Shown: piece by piece, positions 1 through 10,949 of the stretch
Position numbering within the stretch: position 1 is the first letter of the stretch
How the letters are laid out: each line of letters starts with the position of its first letter
Source: Bettongia penicillata ogilbyi
Taxonomy: Eukaryota; Chordata; Mammalia; Diprotodontia; Potoroidae
Direction of reading: 5' to 3'
Assembly (NCBI GenBank): GCA_023548195.1
Contig: JAJHZJ010000061.1
Coordinates: 9,341,378-9,405,377 of the forward strand
Length of the DNA: 64,000 nucleotides
The notes under the pieces: generated by a model
The model's database searches: none
What the model was told of the DNA's origin: nothing
Seen by the model: the letters and a program-made list of their open reading frames with translations, nothing else
Made by a program: the position numbers and the translations under genes

Positions 1-31
1 AAAATTTTTGCACTGGGGCAAAGGGGAAGCA

Positions 32-32
<1 letters not shown>

Positions 33-81
<49 letters not shown>

Positions 82-106
82 ATGTGAGTGAGAGAGAGAG
101 AGAGAG
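33..106. repeat. (TG)n followed by (GA)n microsatellite
   Basis: About 24 uninterrupted TG units run from 33 to 80, followed by a short mixed stretch and a (GA)n run to about 106. It is a compound dinucleotide microsatellite and is likely to vary in length. Confidence 0.95.
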
Positions 107-965
107 CACTTGAGTTAGAGGGAGAAGATAAGGATAGAGGTATGCCCAGGAAAAAGAGAAAGAAGTTTCCCCAGAACACAGCAAAGTTTGTGTGCTGCTG
201 AATGGCCAAGCACTTCTGGGGCATAAGAAGGGGCGCAAGAACTTGCCTTTCCGAGGAGGAAGGTCATCCCAGGACAGTGCTGTCAACATCCTCAGACAAA
301 GATCAACTTGCCCCACTCTCCTTAGAGCTCTGATCATGACAATTAATGAATGACACAAATGTCACTAATTTTTGCCCATATTCAGTAAAAAGGAATCATT
401 AGCCTCATGGTTTGTTTTTTTTTTTTTTCTGAATCCTTCTGTCTCAGAGGGAAAAAAAAAAAGGAACGGGAGCCCACAAACTCATTTGCATAAGAGAATA
501 GCCTCTTCCAAGCACTGGTCTCATAAAGCACCTGGGTTATTAGAACCTGAAACAGTTACTTCTTACTAGAACAGGAGAGCTTCTTTGAGTATGTCTCTCT
601 ACTGGTTGACCTTCCTGGCAGAACATCATAGAAAGAAGACATCTTGTATCCCCAAAACTGTAAGAAGTCTAGGTTAAAATGTGAGTTAAGTAACTAACGC
701 ACATGTATACACACATAGGTAGAGAGATCCCCAAGCAACAATTACATGAAAACACCTTGAACACTAAAAGGGAAAACAGTAGGCAGGTAGAAAGTAGGAG
801 AAAATGGGGAGTCCTTTGTGTATTTGGAACATACAAATAGTATAGCAAATGGCAGTGAGCATGGATTATAGATAGAGGCATAGAATATTAGCCCTAGAAT
901 TCAGTCACGTAGACCAGCTTTTTAAAAACTGTATTCCACAAAACTTTGTGGATCTATAGAGCTTT
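107..965. other. Unassigned AT-rich sequence
   Basis: I see no recognisable gene or repeat family here. A poly-T run near 416-430 and a poly-A run near 451-462 flank a short segment. The 65- and 70-residue open frames resemble no protein I know and are probably chance. Confidence 0.5.
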
Positions 966-969
966 TGCT

Positions 970-1203
970 GTTATTGTTCAATCTTTTGTTTTTTAGTTAT
1001 GACTGAGTCTTCATGACCCCTTTTGGTATTTTTTTGTCAAAGACACTGGAAAGGTTTGCCACTTCTTTCTCAAACACATTTTACAGATGAGGAAACTGGG
1101 ACAAAGTTAAGTGACTTGACCATAGTCACACAGCTAGTAAGTGTTTAAGGCCAGATTTGGAGTAACGAGCTGGTATCTTATCCACTGCACCATGTGGCAG
1201 AGC
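970..1203 (-). mobile_element. tRNA-derived marsupial SINE (MAR1-like), antisense
   Basis: Read on the minus strand, this begins with the tRNA-like head, passes through the CORE-type segment (the complement of ACAGATGAGGAAACTGGG is at about 1084) and ends in the tail that reads 'ggcaaacc...tttg' followed by 'tcatgaagactcag'. The same architecture recurs at 2722, 10437, 17542, 19230, 39813 and 48855, so the family is well supported inside the window itself. Confidence 0.8.
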
Positions 1204-1317
1204 TATCCAGGGGCTTTCACAAAGATAAAAACTCTACGATGCAAAAATGCACATGACCGACCTATTTGTTTCGTCATTTGATGAACAACCTAACTGTGGG
1301 TATGTTCCAAAACTCTG

Positions 1318-1545
1318 TACTAACCCTTCTCCCCCTTTTCCTTTTCTTCCTTCTCCCCCTTCTCCTTCTCCTCCCTTCTCCCTCTTCTTTTCTTCACCCT
1401 TCCTCCTCTTCTTCACCCTTCCTCCTCCTTTTATTCTACTTCTTATTTTTTCTGCTGCTTCTTTTGCTTCTTTTTGTTTCTTCTCCTCCTCCTTCTTCTT
1501 TTTCTTCTCCTCCTCCTCCTCCTTTCCCTCCTATTTCTCATCACA
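1318..1545. repeat. Polypyrimidine (CCT/TTC) tract
   Basis: About 230 bp are almost purely C and T on the plus strand, as degenerate TCC/TTC units. The two 100-residue frames rich in Pro, Ser, Phe and Leu are translations of this tract and are not genes. Confidence 0.9.
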
Positions 1546-1549
1546 TTAG

Positions 1550-1915
1550 CCCCTCCTGGCTAACATAATTATCACCTCTATGCAGTTGATATCCAGATCT
1601 ATACATCCATCTCTACTTTCTCTCCTGAGCTTCAGTCCTGCAACACCAATTGCTTGTTGAACATTTCAAACTAGATGACCTGTAGACATTTAAATTCAAC
1701 ACACACAAAGCAAGGCATTATCTTTTCCTAAAAACTAATTTTCCTTCCAAATTTCTCTATGTCTGTCAAAGTCATCAGCATTCTTCTAGTTTTCCAAGTT
1801 TGTTAATGTCAATGTTAACTACTCCTCACTTTGCCTCATCTTGCATATATCCATTCAGTTGTCAAATCTTGCCATCTCTACTTTGACATCTTTTCATCTT
1901 TCCTCTTTTCCTCAT
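1550..1915 (+). mobile_element. L2 LINE, RT-domain region (5' part of a split copy)
   Basis: The stretch with ATTATCACCTCTATGCAGTT, followed by sequence matching 'aactggatgtccagtagacatcttaaactcaacatg', follows the L2 ORF2 segment just after the catalytic motif. It is heavily decayed. The same L2 copy resumes at about 2426 after an interruption. Confidence 0.65.
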
Positions 1916-2425
1916 TGTAAGTATAAACCAAGTGGAATTTGTTGTAGTTATTGTTGTTTTCAGTTTCCTAGACTCAGGCCAAATTATAAACATTTGAAGG
2001 ATAACTTTGGTAATTCACAGCTGTGCTGAGTCACATGGGTTGTGATACCTTCTGGCTCTCCCTATTAGTTGAAATATACACTAGGAGGTTGGGGGGCTCG
2101 CTCATGAGAAGGACCTTTTGATTAAGAGCCACACTACCCCAAACTACTCAGATGTTGTTGCTCTCCTGGTCTGTTGGTATATGTAGGTGGTTGTATTACT
2201 TTGTTCAGACAGTTGGAGCCCTGTCTGTTGAATCTCTGGGCTAATTTCTCTGCTTATATTTTCTATCTCTGCTTAAATTTTCTATACTCACTTCTTTCTA
2301 GTTATCTGTAATTAAAGTAAGATTATTGACCCTTTTCAAGCTGTCTTTCCTTTAGAAAAGCAGATCAAAGAACCTGTGCTAGCAGCCCACCCTGCGTGCT
2401 AGTGTAGTTGCTAATACACCCATTC
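1916..2425. other. Insertion within L2; possible solo LTR or other old element
   Basis: About 510 bp interrupt an otherwise collinear L2 copy. The block contains ATTAAAGTAAGATTATTGAC near 2310, which could be an LTR-type polyadenylation region. I cannot define clean TG...CA ends or a target-site duplication, and ATTCACA at both about 2013 and 2423 may be chance. It could be a solo LTR or an unrelated insertion. Confidence 0.3.
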
Positions 2426-2720
2426 ACATACCAAGGCTACTATCCTAGTTCAGGTCCTCCCTGCCTCTTGCACAATTATTACTGTAACACTTTCCTTAAC
2501 TGGTTTCCCTGACTCAAATCTTTCTTCTCTCCAACCGATCCTACGTGCAACTGCCCAGGTAATTTTCTTAAGTACAGATCTGACCATATTACCCTCCTAT
2601 TGCCTCTAAGATGAAATATAAATTCCTGTTTGACTTTTAACAGTCTTTCTCAGTCTGAGTCCAACCTATTCTTCTAATCTCATTATGTGTTACTCTCTTT
2701 TCTGTACTCTACAGTACAAC
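2426..2720 (+). mobile_element. L2 LINE, 3' ORF2 region (continuation of split copy)
   Basis: The sequence follows the L2 order after the RT domain: 'ctggttcaggccctc', then 'tctcc..ccaatcc', then 'agtacagatctgaccatattac' and 'ccctattgcctc..aga'. It is collinear with the 1550-1915 segment. Confidence 0.7.
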
Positions 2721-2721
2721 C

Positions 2722-2936
2722 GGCCTGGTCTTAAAATCTAGAGTTCAAATCTGACCTCAGATACTTACTAGTTGTGTGACCCTGGTCAAGACACTTCACC
2801 CTGTTTGTCTTAATTTCCTCATTTGTAAAATGAGCTGGAGAAGGAAATGACAAACCACTCCAATATCCTTGCTAAGAAAACCCCAGATAGGATCATGAAG
2901 AGTCAGAAAAGACTTAAAAAATGATTCAACATCTCA
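2722..2936 (+). mobile_element. tRNA-derived marsupial SINE (MAR1-like), sense
   Basis: It contains AGAGTTCAAATCTGACCTCA (tRNA B-box region), ACTAGTTGTGTGACCCTGG (CORE region), and the tail 'ctggagaaggaaatgacaaaccactcc' followed by 'gaaaaccccagatagg' and 'catgaagagtcag'. The tRNA A-box end is mostly missing. Confidence 0.85.
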
Positions 2937-4030
2937 GGAAAAACACTAAATTCTTGTTGATCAATTATTTATTATACACAGTGTGTGTTTAGCTGATGTG
3001 AAGAACAGATACGGTGTCAAAGTTGATCTTTTACCGAAAGCTGTCTAGCAGCAGTCAGTGAACATACTTAATGCACAGCTAGTTTTTTACCAGCCTGTTG
3101 CTGGGTAGGAGTATATAAAATATTGATGTCCACTTATATTCTTGTTCTTTTGTTGTTGTTTCACTACAAATTTCTTCTGTACCAGTGTCCATTATAAGTA
3201 ATCATATAAAAGTCTAAAGAGTATTAATAACTCAGGCTCCAAAAATGAAACAAATGTGCATGGACCAAGTTCCAGTGCCAAATCTGAATAGAGAACAAAC
3301 AAATTTGAAAATAGCTATCTCTCCATTGGGTTTGAATCTAGCAATCATGATATGATCTAAGTTGTCATGAGCATGGGTATTTCTTCACCTGTTCAGATCC
3401 CAACCTCTTTATCCTTTAGTAGACAGCTAGATGAGGGGCACACTCAAAACCAGTTGTCCCCTGGTGGCTGATCATCTGATGATGAGCCATTCTGAATGCA
3501 GTTAACCTGGTACTTAGACAACAGCTCATCTCCAAGTCCATGCTTTAATACTTTCCAACATGATGGGACCTGCCACAACTTGGCCTCCACTGACATACTT
3601 TTAAGAACATAAAACTTCTTTATACTATGATGTAGCAATGGAATAGAGCTTTAAATGAGGCAATTTGGGTTATGTCACCAAATTTTTCACAATAGTATCC
3701 TGATTCTGGCAAAATTTTACAATGGTAATCTAAACCCAGGGAACATAAAAACAAAACTCTGAAATTTCTAACAAAAAATATAATGAACTGATAAAAAAAA
3801 TCCACATGCCCTTCTCCCCAAAATAACCCAACTGATTTATGTAAGCATGGAGAAAATGAAAATAATTGTGGGGCATGTTAAAAGATGAGCTAAAACGTCC
3901 AATACTGTTCCTAATTATAAAACACTTAATTGCTAATAAATAATCACATCCTTCTCATTAAATTGTTAGTCACATTGGTAGATATAGAATATAATTGATA
4001 TGAAAATGATAGCTTTTTAAAATAATAATT
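2937..4030. other. Unassigned sequence
   Basis: About 1.1 kb in which I recognise nothing. Two minus-strand frames of about 60 residues (3444-3805) overlap each other and resemble no known protein. Confidence 0.45.
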
Positions 4031-4245
4031 CATATTTCAATAGTGTTCTAAGGTTTGTAAAATCCTTTCCACAAAACAACCCTGTGAAATACATAGTGCA
4101 AATATCATTCATCATCCACATTTTACAGATCAATAAACTAAGTCTCTGAGAGATTAAGCAACCTGCCCTGGTAACACAGTAAATATCCTGAGAGGGGATT
4201 TAACTCCAGATGCCTTTCCTCCAAGGTCTACACTGTTTCATTATT
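4031..4245 (-). mobile_element. MIR SINE, antisense
   Basis: The antisense MIR order is visible: the complement of 'aaggttt..aaagcgctt', then CATTTTACAGATCAATAAACTAAG (about 4121-4144), then 'gagattaagcaacctgccc..ggtaacacagtaa', and finally the head region. Confidence 0.75.
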
Positions 4246-4640
4246 CCATGACAACCATACATTTGCCTCAAAATTAACAAGGCATTCTCTTTCCAAATCA
4301 TTAAGGTAATTCCTATTTCATTGAAGGAGCACATTTTGGTCCTCTGGAATAAAGAAGCTTAATTTTAATATTAGCTCTGGATGGGTGCATGAATACCACT
4401 CAAGTGAATTTCAGGCAATGCTTCTAGGAGGTCATTTGGTTCAGGATCACACCAGAAACATTGATTACCTACAAAGAAGGTCCAAATGATACTTGTCCAA
4501 TCCAGAAATCTGATACTAATATCTCTGAGTATATTCTGAAGTATTTCCTTGAGATCTTGCTAGAGAAAAGACTTCTCCCTCAATTCCCCCTAAGTTTCAA
4601 AAACATACCTTTATCACTATAGAATAACCTTCTTGAACTC
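4246..4640. other. Unassigned sequence
   Basis: About 400 bp with no recognised gene or repeat. Confidence 0.45.
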
Positions 4641-5455
4641 ATTTGGCAATGATTAATAAACTTCCACCCACTTCTTCCTTTCCCATCCCAGTGATCCTGA
4701 ACTACTGGCAATCATACAAACCCTGTTCTCCATTCCCCACTGCCTGCTCACTTGTTTTCCCTCACTCCCCAAGACCTGCTCTAAAGCTACCCACCTCTTC
4801 CCCTGTGTTCTCTGGAATAAGTGATTCATCGGTAACAGATCTGTTTTCATCTCAAATCTTTTCCTTCACCATTTCTTTCATCTTCAGGCTCTCACTGAGA
4901 CCTGGATCTCTCTTGATGATACATCCTCTTTGGCCATTTGTACATTCACTCATTCTCCTTCGCTCATTGGCCAACATGGGGGAGTTGGAAGACTCCTTGC
5001 TCCTTATTGCCCCTTCCAGGCTCTCCCTTTCCCTCCATCACTCAATAACATCTCCTCCTTTGAAGTTCATTCATTCTATATCTACCACCCAATCAGAATT
5101 CTGACAGCTGTTATCTGCCGACCTCCAGGACATTTTCCCTTCTTTCCTCAATGACTTCGTTGCCTGGTTCATAGTCTTTCTTCCCCAGCTCTTGCCTTCA
5201 TACAAGGGGATTTCAAAATTCCTATTGATACTCCCCCAAACTCCATCACCTCCCAGATTCTCAACTTCATCATTTCCCATGACCTACTCTTCTTTTAGCC
5301 CTCCTCAGCTACACACAGAGATGGCCATATCCTCAGTCTTGTCATCACCCACTTCCATGTTCATAAGCTATGAAATTCCCTTATCTGATCACAATCTATT
5401 GTCATTGCACCCCAACCCTCTTCTTCATCTTCACCCTGATCTCCAATCAAATGAG
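4641..5455 (+). mobile_element. L2 LINE, endonuclease-domain fragment
   Basis: Translation in shifting frames shows, in order, motifs of the L2 apurinic/apyrimidinic-type endonuclease: TETW (about 4898), GGVG (about 4979), VICRPPG (about 5114), GDFKI (about 5202), and SDHNLLS in a shifted frame near 5385-5405. Several stops and frame changes show it is dead. The 153- and 95-residue frames in this stretch are pieces of this reading. A short MIR 3' end may follow at 5456-5515. Confidence 0.8.
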
Positions 5456-5510
5456 ATAATATTTATAAAAAGTACTTAGCGTAGTGCCCGGCACATTACT
5501 AAATACTTAT

Positions 5511-6060
5511 TCCCTTTTCTTTTCTCCTCTTCTCCCCTACCTCCTAGCAGCTATTAGAACTTCACATCTTCTGAAATACACAGTGTCATCACCTTGTCAA
5601 AGTTGGCCATGAGTAGAGAGAGAGTAGGAGGAGGGAATAGTAGGAGGAAGGGAACAGGGAGAAAAAATTCCCTCACAGGAATCTTTCTCTCCTATATTTG
5701 AATATCACTTGACTGTTGATTCCAAATTTATTCTGTTTTTATATAAATTGCCCTTTTTCCCAGGATGTGATTGATTCTCTTTAGCTAATCACAAGATATT
5801 TCCTCTGTGGGTCATCTGTCTTATCCAGTGACCTATGATCCTTTCAAATTGATTAAGAACTTGTGTACATTTGTTTTATTTTGATTAATTCAATCAAGAT
5901 GTCTGTGCTTTCTGATATTACATTAATTAGGATGGGGAACACTCAACCCTTAAATATATATGTAATTTTTAACAGAATTGAGATTTCATGGGTACCTCTA
6001 GGGAAGATACCCCAGAGATGAACTCCCTTTACCAAGGAAGATTGAAATGCCAGAACACTA
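5511..6060. other. Unassigned AT-rich sequence
   Basis: About 550 bp with no recognised feature. A purine-rich stretch lies at about 5614-5670. Confidence 0.45.
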
Positions 6061-6166
6061 AGATGTTAAATGATTTGCCCATGGTCAGATAGAGAGTGTC
6101 AGGGGCAGGACTTGATCCCCAAAACTCCTAATTCTGAGACCATCTCCCTAACCATTATACCACACT
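6061..6166 (-). mobile_element. MIR-type SINE fragment, antisense
   Basis: The stretch has the antisense SINE pattern 'gatttgcccatggtcagat', 'ggacttgatcccc', then 'ccataaccattataccacactg'. It is truncated and ends directly at a TG repeat. Confidence 0.6.
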
Positions 6167-6188
6167 GGTGTGTGTGTGTGTGTGTGTT

Positions 6189-6223
<35 letters not shown>
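6167..6223. repeat. (TG)n microsatellite with TTTG interruptions
   Basis: A TG run of about 57 bp is broken by two TTTG units near the middle. It abuts the SINE fragment on its left. Confidence 0.95.
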
Positions 6224-6225
<2 letters not shown>

Positions 6226-6450
6226 CAGTCAGAATAAACATCCTTTTCCCCCACAGAGTATGGACATGAGCATTGATTGGCACCTTATCAAGAGAAAAAT
6301 TAATAAATCTTCATTATTTTCCAAAGACTAGGGTCCTGCTTGATTTCCAATGACTGGTATTGCTCCCAAAATGATTGGCTAGCTGAGATTCAGAAAAGCA
6401 GACTTGATGTAGGAGTCATCCATCTGCAGTACAAGTGAGAGCAACTAATC

Positions 6451-6910
6451 ACTCTCAGGTCTTCATAACCTGGCCCCTTTCTACCTTTCTGGTCTTCTTA
6501 CACTTACTCTCTCCCTTAAACTCTACAATGTAGGTACAATGGCCTCCTTATACAAGAAGCTCTGACTCCCAGCTTCGTGTACTTTCACTGATTAACCCTC
6601 AGACCTAGTGCTTTCCCACCTAGTATACTCTCCCTTCTTGTTTCCAGGTCCTAGCTTCCTTCAAGTCTCATCAACAGTCCTACCTACTACAGTCTTCCCT
6701 CACTGCCCTTAATGTTAGTGCCTTCCCTCTGAGATTATCTATAATTTACCACGACTACCTTATTTTCACATACCTGTTCATATGTTGTCTCCTTTGTTAG
6801 AATATAAGCTTCTTGAGGTCAGACTATTACTGTTTTTATTTGTATTCTTAGCACTTAGTACGGTGCATGGCACATACTATATGCTTCATAAATACTTGTT
6901 GACTTTTCTT
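6451..6910 (+). mobile_element. L2 LINE, 3' end
   Basis: The order is typical of an L2 3' end: 'cctggcccctttctacctttctgg', 'agcttccttcaagtctca', 'gtgccttccctctgagatt', then 'atataagcttcttgaggtc' and GCACTTAGTACGGTGCATGG, and finally 'cataaatacttgttgactt'. No downstream ORF belongs to it. Confidence 0.85.
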
Positions 6911-7730
6911 CTTTTTCCCTCATTAGAGAACAGACTAGTGCCCTCCCTTTGGTGCTCAAGTTGGGAGGGGGGCAATAAGGGACATAACATAAGCCTGTAT
7001 GTGTCCTTCCCCTACAGAAACTGGCAATGGCTACTTTGGGGTGTTAGCATGTAGGAGTTCCATTAGATTACCCATACAGCCTAAGAAAGGAATAGACTTT
7101 CCCTACCCAAGAAAGGTCAGCAGTAAGGGAATGGATAGATTTCCTACAGAAACACACAACAGAAGCATACATGCGTGCCCCCTCAGCCCAAGAAACAAGC
7201 TTGTGAACAATGTTGCTGATCCCCAACATTTTGTACGGAGGAGTGAGTATTTTAACCTCTCAACTAGGGTAACCTCAAAACCTATCCTCTTATCCGGAGA
7301 AGATAGACTTCCTGACCAGTGCTAACCTGGAGGGTTAGCTCATGGGCCACACCAAGTACAAAAGTTCCCATGTTTGAGAGCTCAGAGAGCTAGCCTTCTA
7401 TAGAGAGAAGGCTTCCTAAACAGTATGCTCACTAGAAAAGGAAGAGGATGGTTCAAATCACCCCTAAGGCTAGAAAAGCAGTGAAGGGGAGCTTTAAGTG
7501 GGGAAGCAAAGGATCAGAACCTGGTAATCCCTTCTCTCCCCCTCCTCCATCATAGTGAATGATTCATATAGTGAAAGGCTGTGGGAAAGGGTGGTTGCCA
7601 CAAAACACAATTGTTTTCTAAGGGAATTTGATCACTAAGAAATTGTAGCCATGAAAAAGATTGTGATATTTAATCTAGGAGTAAATTATTTTTCTACATG
7701 AGGTGATTTCTGTGCATATGGTGCATATAT
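6911..7730. other. Unassigned sequence
   Basis: About 820 bp with no recognised repeat. A 108-residue plus-strand frame (6999-7325) has no motif I recognise and no splice or promoter context, so I treat it as chance. Confidence 0.4.
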
Positions 7731-7930
7731 ACATGGCAGCCTAGTAAAATGACCCATTGGATCCAGCATCAGGAAGACTTGAGATCAAATTTGACCTCAG
7801 ACACTTACTAGCTGCACATCACTTAATCTCCATCTACTTCAGTTTCCTCATTGTGAGAATAAAATGCAATAATATTTCTAAAGTGTTCTGCAAACCTTAA
7901 AGCACTATGCAAATTCTAGTTATTGTTAGA
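7731..7930 (+). mobile_element. MIR-type SINE, sense
   Basis: It carries 'caggaagacttgagatcaaatttgacctcag', 'cacttactagctg', 'ttcctcattgtgag' and the tail 'gttctgcaaaccttaaagcactatgcaaat' shared with L2-type SINE tails. Confidence 0.75.
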
Positions 7931-8570
7931 GATCAAGTGAAGGCAATTTGCAACTTCAGAGAGATATGTTTAGAACACTTTGGTTTTCTTTAATTTGTCA
8001 CTGAGTTCAAAGTGAAAGACATCAGAGGCAAAGTTCTCTTCCCTTCACTTGAATTGTTTTGTTTTAACAAACTTGTAGAGCAACATATCAATTGACTCCT
8101 GACTGGGGAGGCTTTTGTAAAATAATTACATCCGAATTAATGGCATATTAAGTAAAATATTGCATTTTCATCTCAACTTTCTCTGGAGAGTCCAGCATCT
8201 AAAAGAAATTTTTTTTTTAGCTTTATACAACTGTGTATTAGGTAGATCATTAATCAGTTATTGAACTATGCCCACCCCTAGCTGCAATATTGCACTCACT
8301 GGATTGTCAAACTGATGACTCCTAAAGCATTTTGAAATACACTCTTTGCTCATAATTCATTATCAAAAACAAAATTCCCATAGGACCCAGTGGGTCCTAA
8401 TTTAAAATATCCAATGATGCATAGAGTTGAATGAATAAAAAAACAAAGAATGAATACAAATATAATTCCTCTTTAATGTACATTGACAAGATAAAAATCA
8501 TTTTTAAATTATAATATAGCTATAAGATCCTTTCATGGTGCTGAGTATTATATAGTCAACTTTAGCAAAT
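7931..8570. other. Unassigned AT-rich sequence with a near-perfect palindrome
   Basis: No repeat family is recognised. The stretch has several homeodomain-like ATTA/TAAT cores, as in ATAATTACATCCGAATTAATG near 8121, and an inverted repeat TAGGACCCA-G-TGGGTCCTA at 8381-8399. It could be a conserved non-coding element, but that is inference from texture only. Confidence 0.3.
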
Positions 8571-8830
8571 TCAATTCTACAAACATTTCTTAAAGACATA
8601 CTGCACTTGGAGCAATATATCAGGTACTGAGGAAGATACAAGGTTAAGATAAAAACATAATATCTGCCCTTATAAGCTTGAAATCTAGTTGGGAGACAAA
8701 ACCGATATCCAATTATGACAACGCATCAGAGAGACAAAACAACGTATTTTGTGGAATTTGAGGGCGAAGGATAGTAGGCATGGAAATCATTGGAAATCTT
8801 CATGGAGGAGGTAGCATTTGCAGATTGATG
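8571..8830 (-). mobile_element. L2 LINE 3' end, antisense (decayed)
   Basis: It reads as the complement of the L2 3' end: 'acaaacatttcttaaagacatactg', 'caggtactgaggaagataca', 'ctgcccttataagcttgaaatctag', then 'aatcttcatggaggaggtagcat'. Confidence 0.65.
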
Positions 8831-9580
8831 GTGTTTCACATGATGACCAAAACATTCACTGGCTCACTCAATCACATTTTTAAAAATGCCAATATTTTTA
8901 CTTTTTAAAAAATCTCAATGTTCAAAGTGGAATCATTCAACAACATGATCCAAATAAATATCATGGTCTATATATACTAAGGGAAATTAATCTGTGCAGA
9001 ACAAATAAAATTAGAGAAAATCCAAGCAAAATGGAAAGAAGCACATTTTTTTTCTTTTGAAATCCGATTTTTAAACATGTATCATTACAATAAAGTGTTG
9101 GCAACAGAATTTCAGTGGCATTTATCATTTTCAAAATATTCATGGGCTGCCATGGTTGAAATATTATTTTAAATGTATACCCCAAGCCTGCAGCTTGATA
9201 GTGTAAAACTTCTTAATTCTCATTCTACCTTATATTCCTTTTGGTAAACATGTATTTTTCAATTGTATTTTCAACTGGCTAATGTAGCCAGTTCACAGTG
9301 ATCTTTGGTATGATGATATTGGAGGAAGAAATGAAATGAGTTTAAGTGAACTTGGCACTGAAGGAAAATGTAGATGCCAAAGAAATGTTTCCTTTTGCCA
9401 AGAGAAAGAATAACTATTGCTTTGTGTATAAAACTCATAGAGACTACTAAAAATCCATCTGAACAAGGGCATTGCCTTGGTAGACATTCAGGAAACAAAC
9501 ATAACTGATAGTTTATGGCCCTGACACTGGCCAGAATGGTGAGTCCCTCCTATGGAACAAGGACTGTACTTATTCATAAA
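8831..9580. other. Unassigned AT-rich sequence
   Basis: About 750 bp with no recognised element. The minus-strand frames of 64-75 residues resemble no known protein. Confidence 0.45.
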
Positions 9581-9581
9581 G

Positions 9582-9775
9582 GGCAACATGCTATAGTGGA
9601 ATGAATGTTGACCCTGGAGTTAGGAGACCTGAGTTAAAATACTGGCTCACCACACAGCTGTGTGATCCTGTGAAAATTACATGATCTCTCTAAACCCTAA
9701 TTTCCTCACCTTGCAAGACTGTTGTGAAGAAAGTGATTTGAAAACATTAAACTATTATATAAATATAATTGGTTA
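9582..9775 (+). mobile_element. MIR SINE, sense
   Basis: It shows 'ccctggagttaggagacctgagtt', 'cagctgtgtgatcctg', 'aatttcctcaccttg', and the 3' part 'gactgttgtgaagaaagtg'. Confidence 0.8.
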
Positions 9776-9840
9776 TTCTTAAGTTAGATGTAGGCAGTTT
9801 CATGGGTCTCCAAGAAGGCACATTGAATGATGCCTTCTAT

Positions 9841-10052
9841 CAGTGGTGTGCTGGTAAATGTTTAACAACTGGCTCTTTGAAATTGCAGGACATACTTTTC
9901 TATTTATTCTGCATTATTAATATTGTCTCCATCACTACCTAAAGTCTAGACAATCAACAAAACAATAACTCAAGCCCTGACTTATAGCTATTTGCTAATT
10001 TCTGTCACGCAAAAGCTCATGCTGTAAATTTAACAATCAGTTCTTACAAACA
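9841..10052 (+). repeat. Unclassified interspersed repeat, copy A
   Basis: This block aligns by eye with 51311-51525 in the same orientation. Shared landmarks are TTTAACAAC near the left end, 'gcattattaa(t/c)att', 'caatcaacaaa..aa', 'cttgacttgta..gct' and a second TTTAACAA near the right end. I do not recognise the family; it could be a non-autonomous DNA transposon. Confidence 0.55.
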
Positions 10053-10436
10053 CACCCCTGCCCTTTTATTCATTATTCACATGTATTCTATTAAGTCGAG
10101 GCAGTGGATATTCTTAAATTGTTGCTACCATACCCATAGAATGTAGCAAAATAAGGAACATCATCTTCTGGTCTGATCATCTATTTCTTTCTACTCTAAT
10201 ACTCAATTGAATGTGTGGTCTCATCGGTCTGGGTGTCCCCCCCACACCCATCTCCCGCATGATGCAGCTCACAGTCCATCTATGTCACTCTTGTCAACGA
10301 TCTCTCAGTGTTGAACCCAAAGGGGTCCAAAAAATGTACCAAGAGTCTCCCTCAATTTCTCCTGACCTCTCAAGCATGACAGTGGAAAACTTAGGCTGTC
10401 CACTAGAGACCCCTCTTTCTCACCAAATGTTGTTTT
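10053..10436. other. Unassigned sequence
   Basis: About 380 bp. An 83-residue frame (10211-10462) runs into the next SINE and is probably chance. Confidence 0.4.
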
Positions 10437-10695
10437 TCAGTCATTTTTTTAGTTATATCTGACCCTTTGCAACCCTTTTTTGGGTTTTCTTGACAAAGAT
10501 ACCAGAGTGATTTGCCTTTTCCTTCTCCAGATCATTTTACAGGTAAGGAAACTGAAGCAAATGGGGCTAAATGACTTGCCCAAGATCACACAGCTAGTGT
10601 AAGTGTCTGAGTAAGTGTCTGAGGCCAAATTTGAACTCAGGTCTTCCTGACTCCAGGTATTGAGCTCCATGCACTCTTCCACCTAATTGCCCTCT
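10437..10695 (-). mobile_element. tRNA-derived marsupial SINE (MAR1-like), antisense, with internal 12-bp tandem duplication
   Basis: It has full antisense architecture, from the tail ('ggttttcttgacaaagatacc') through 'tacaggtaaggaaactgaagc' to the tRNA-like head ('caggtcttcctgactcc'). GTAAGTGTCTGA occurs twice in tandem at 10599-10610 and 10611-10622, whereas the related copies carry it once. Confidence 0.85.
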
Positions 10696-10949
10696 CATCA
10701 AATGACCAGCCCTTATTTTTTTATAATCATACATTTACCTGATGTTATCCTTTAATCCAGTTCTTCTTTGAGGTTCTTTACTTGTGATATGGTATATCCT
10801 GCTCAAATTCACCATTGCCCAATAAGGGATACTCATTAATTCTCATGATACTATAGTGTCCTATGACTCATACAGCAACAGTAAAATTACAAAAATTAAC
10901 AAAATGGTGGGCCTTTTTTGGGGGGAAAATATTGGAGGTCATTAAAGGA

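Noticed and set aside
1247..1568. Two 100-residue Pro/Ser/Phe/Leu-rich frames
   Set aside because: They translate the polypyrimidine tract.
4643..5104. 153-residue plus-strand frame
   Set aside because: It lies in the L2 endonuclease segment, which is read mainly in a neighbouring frame.
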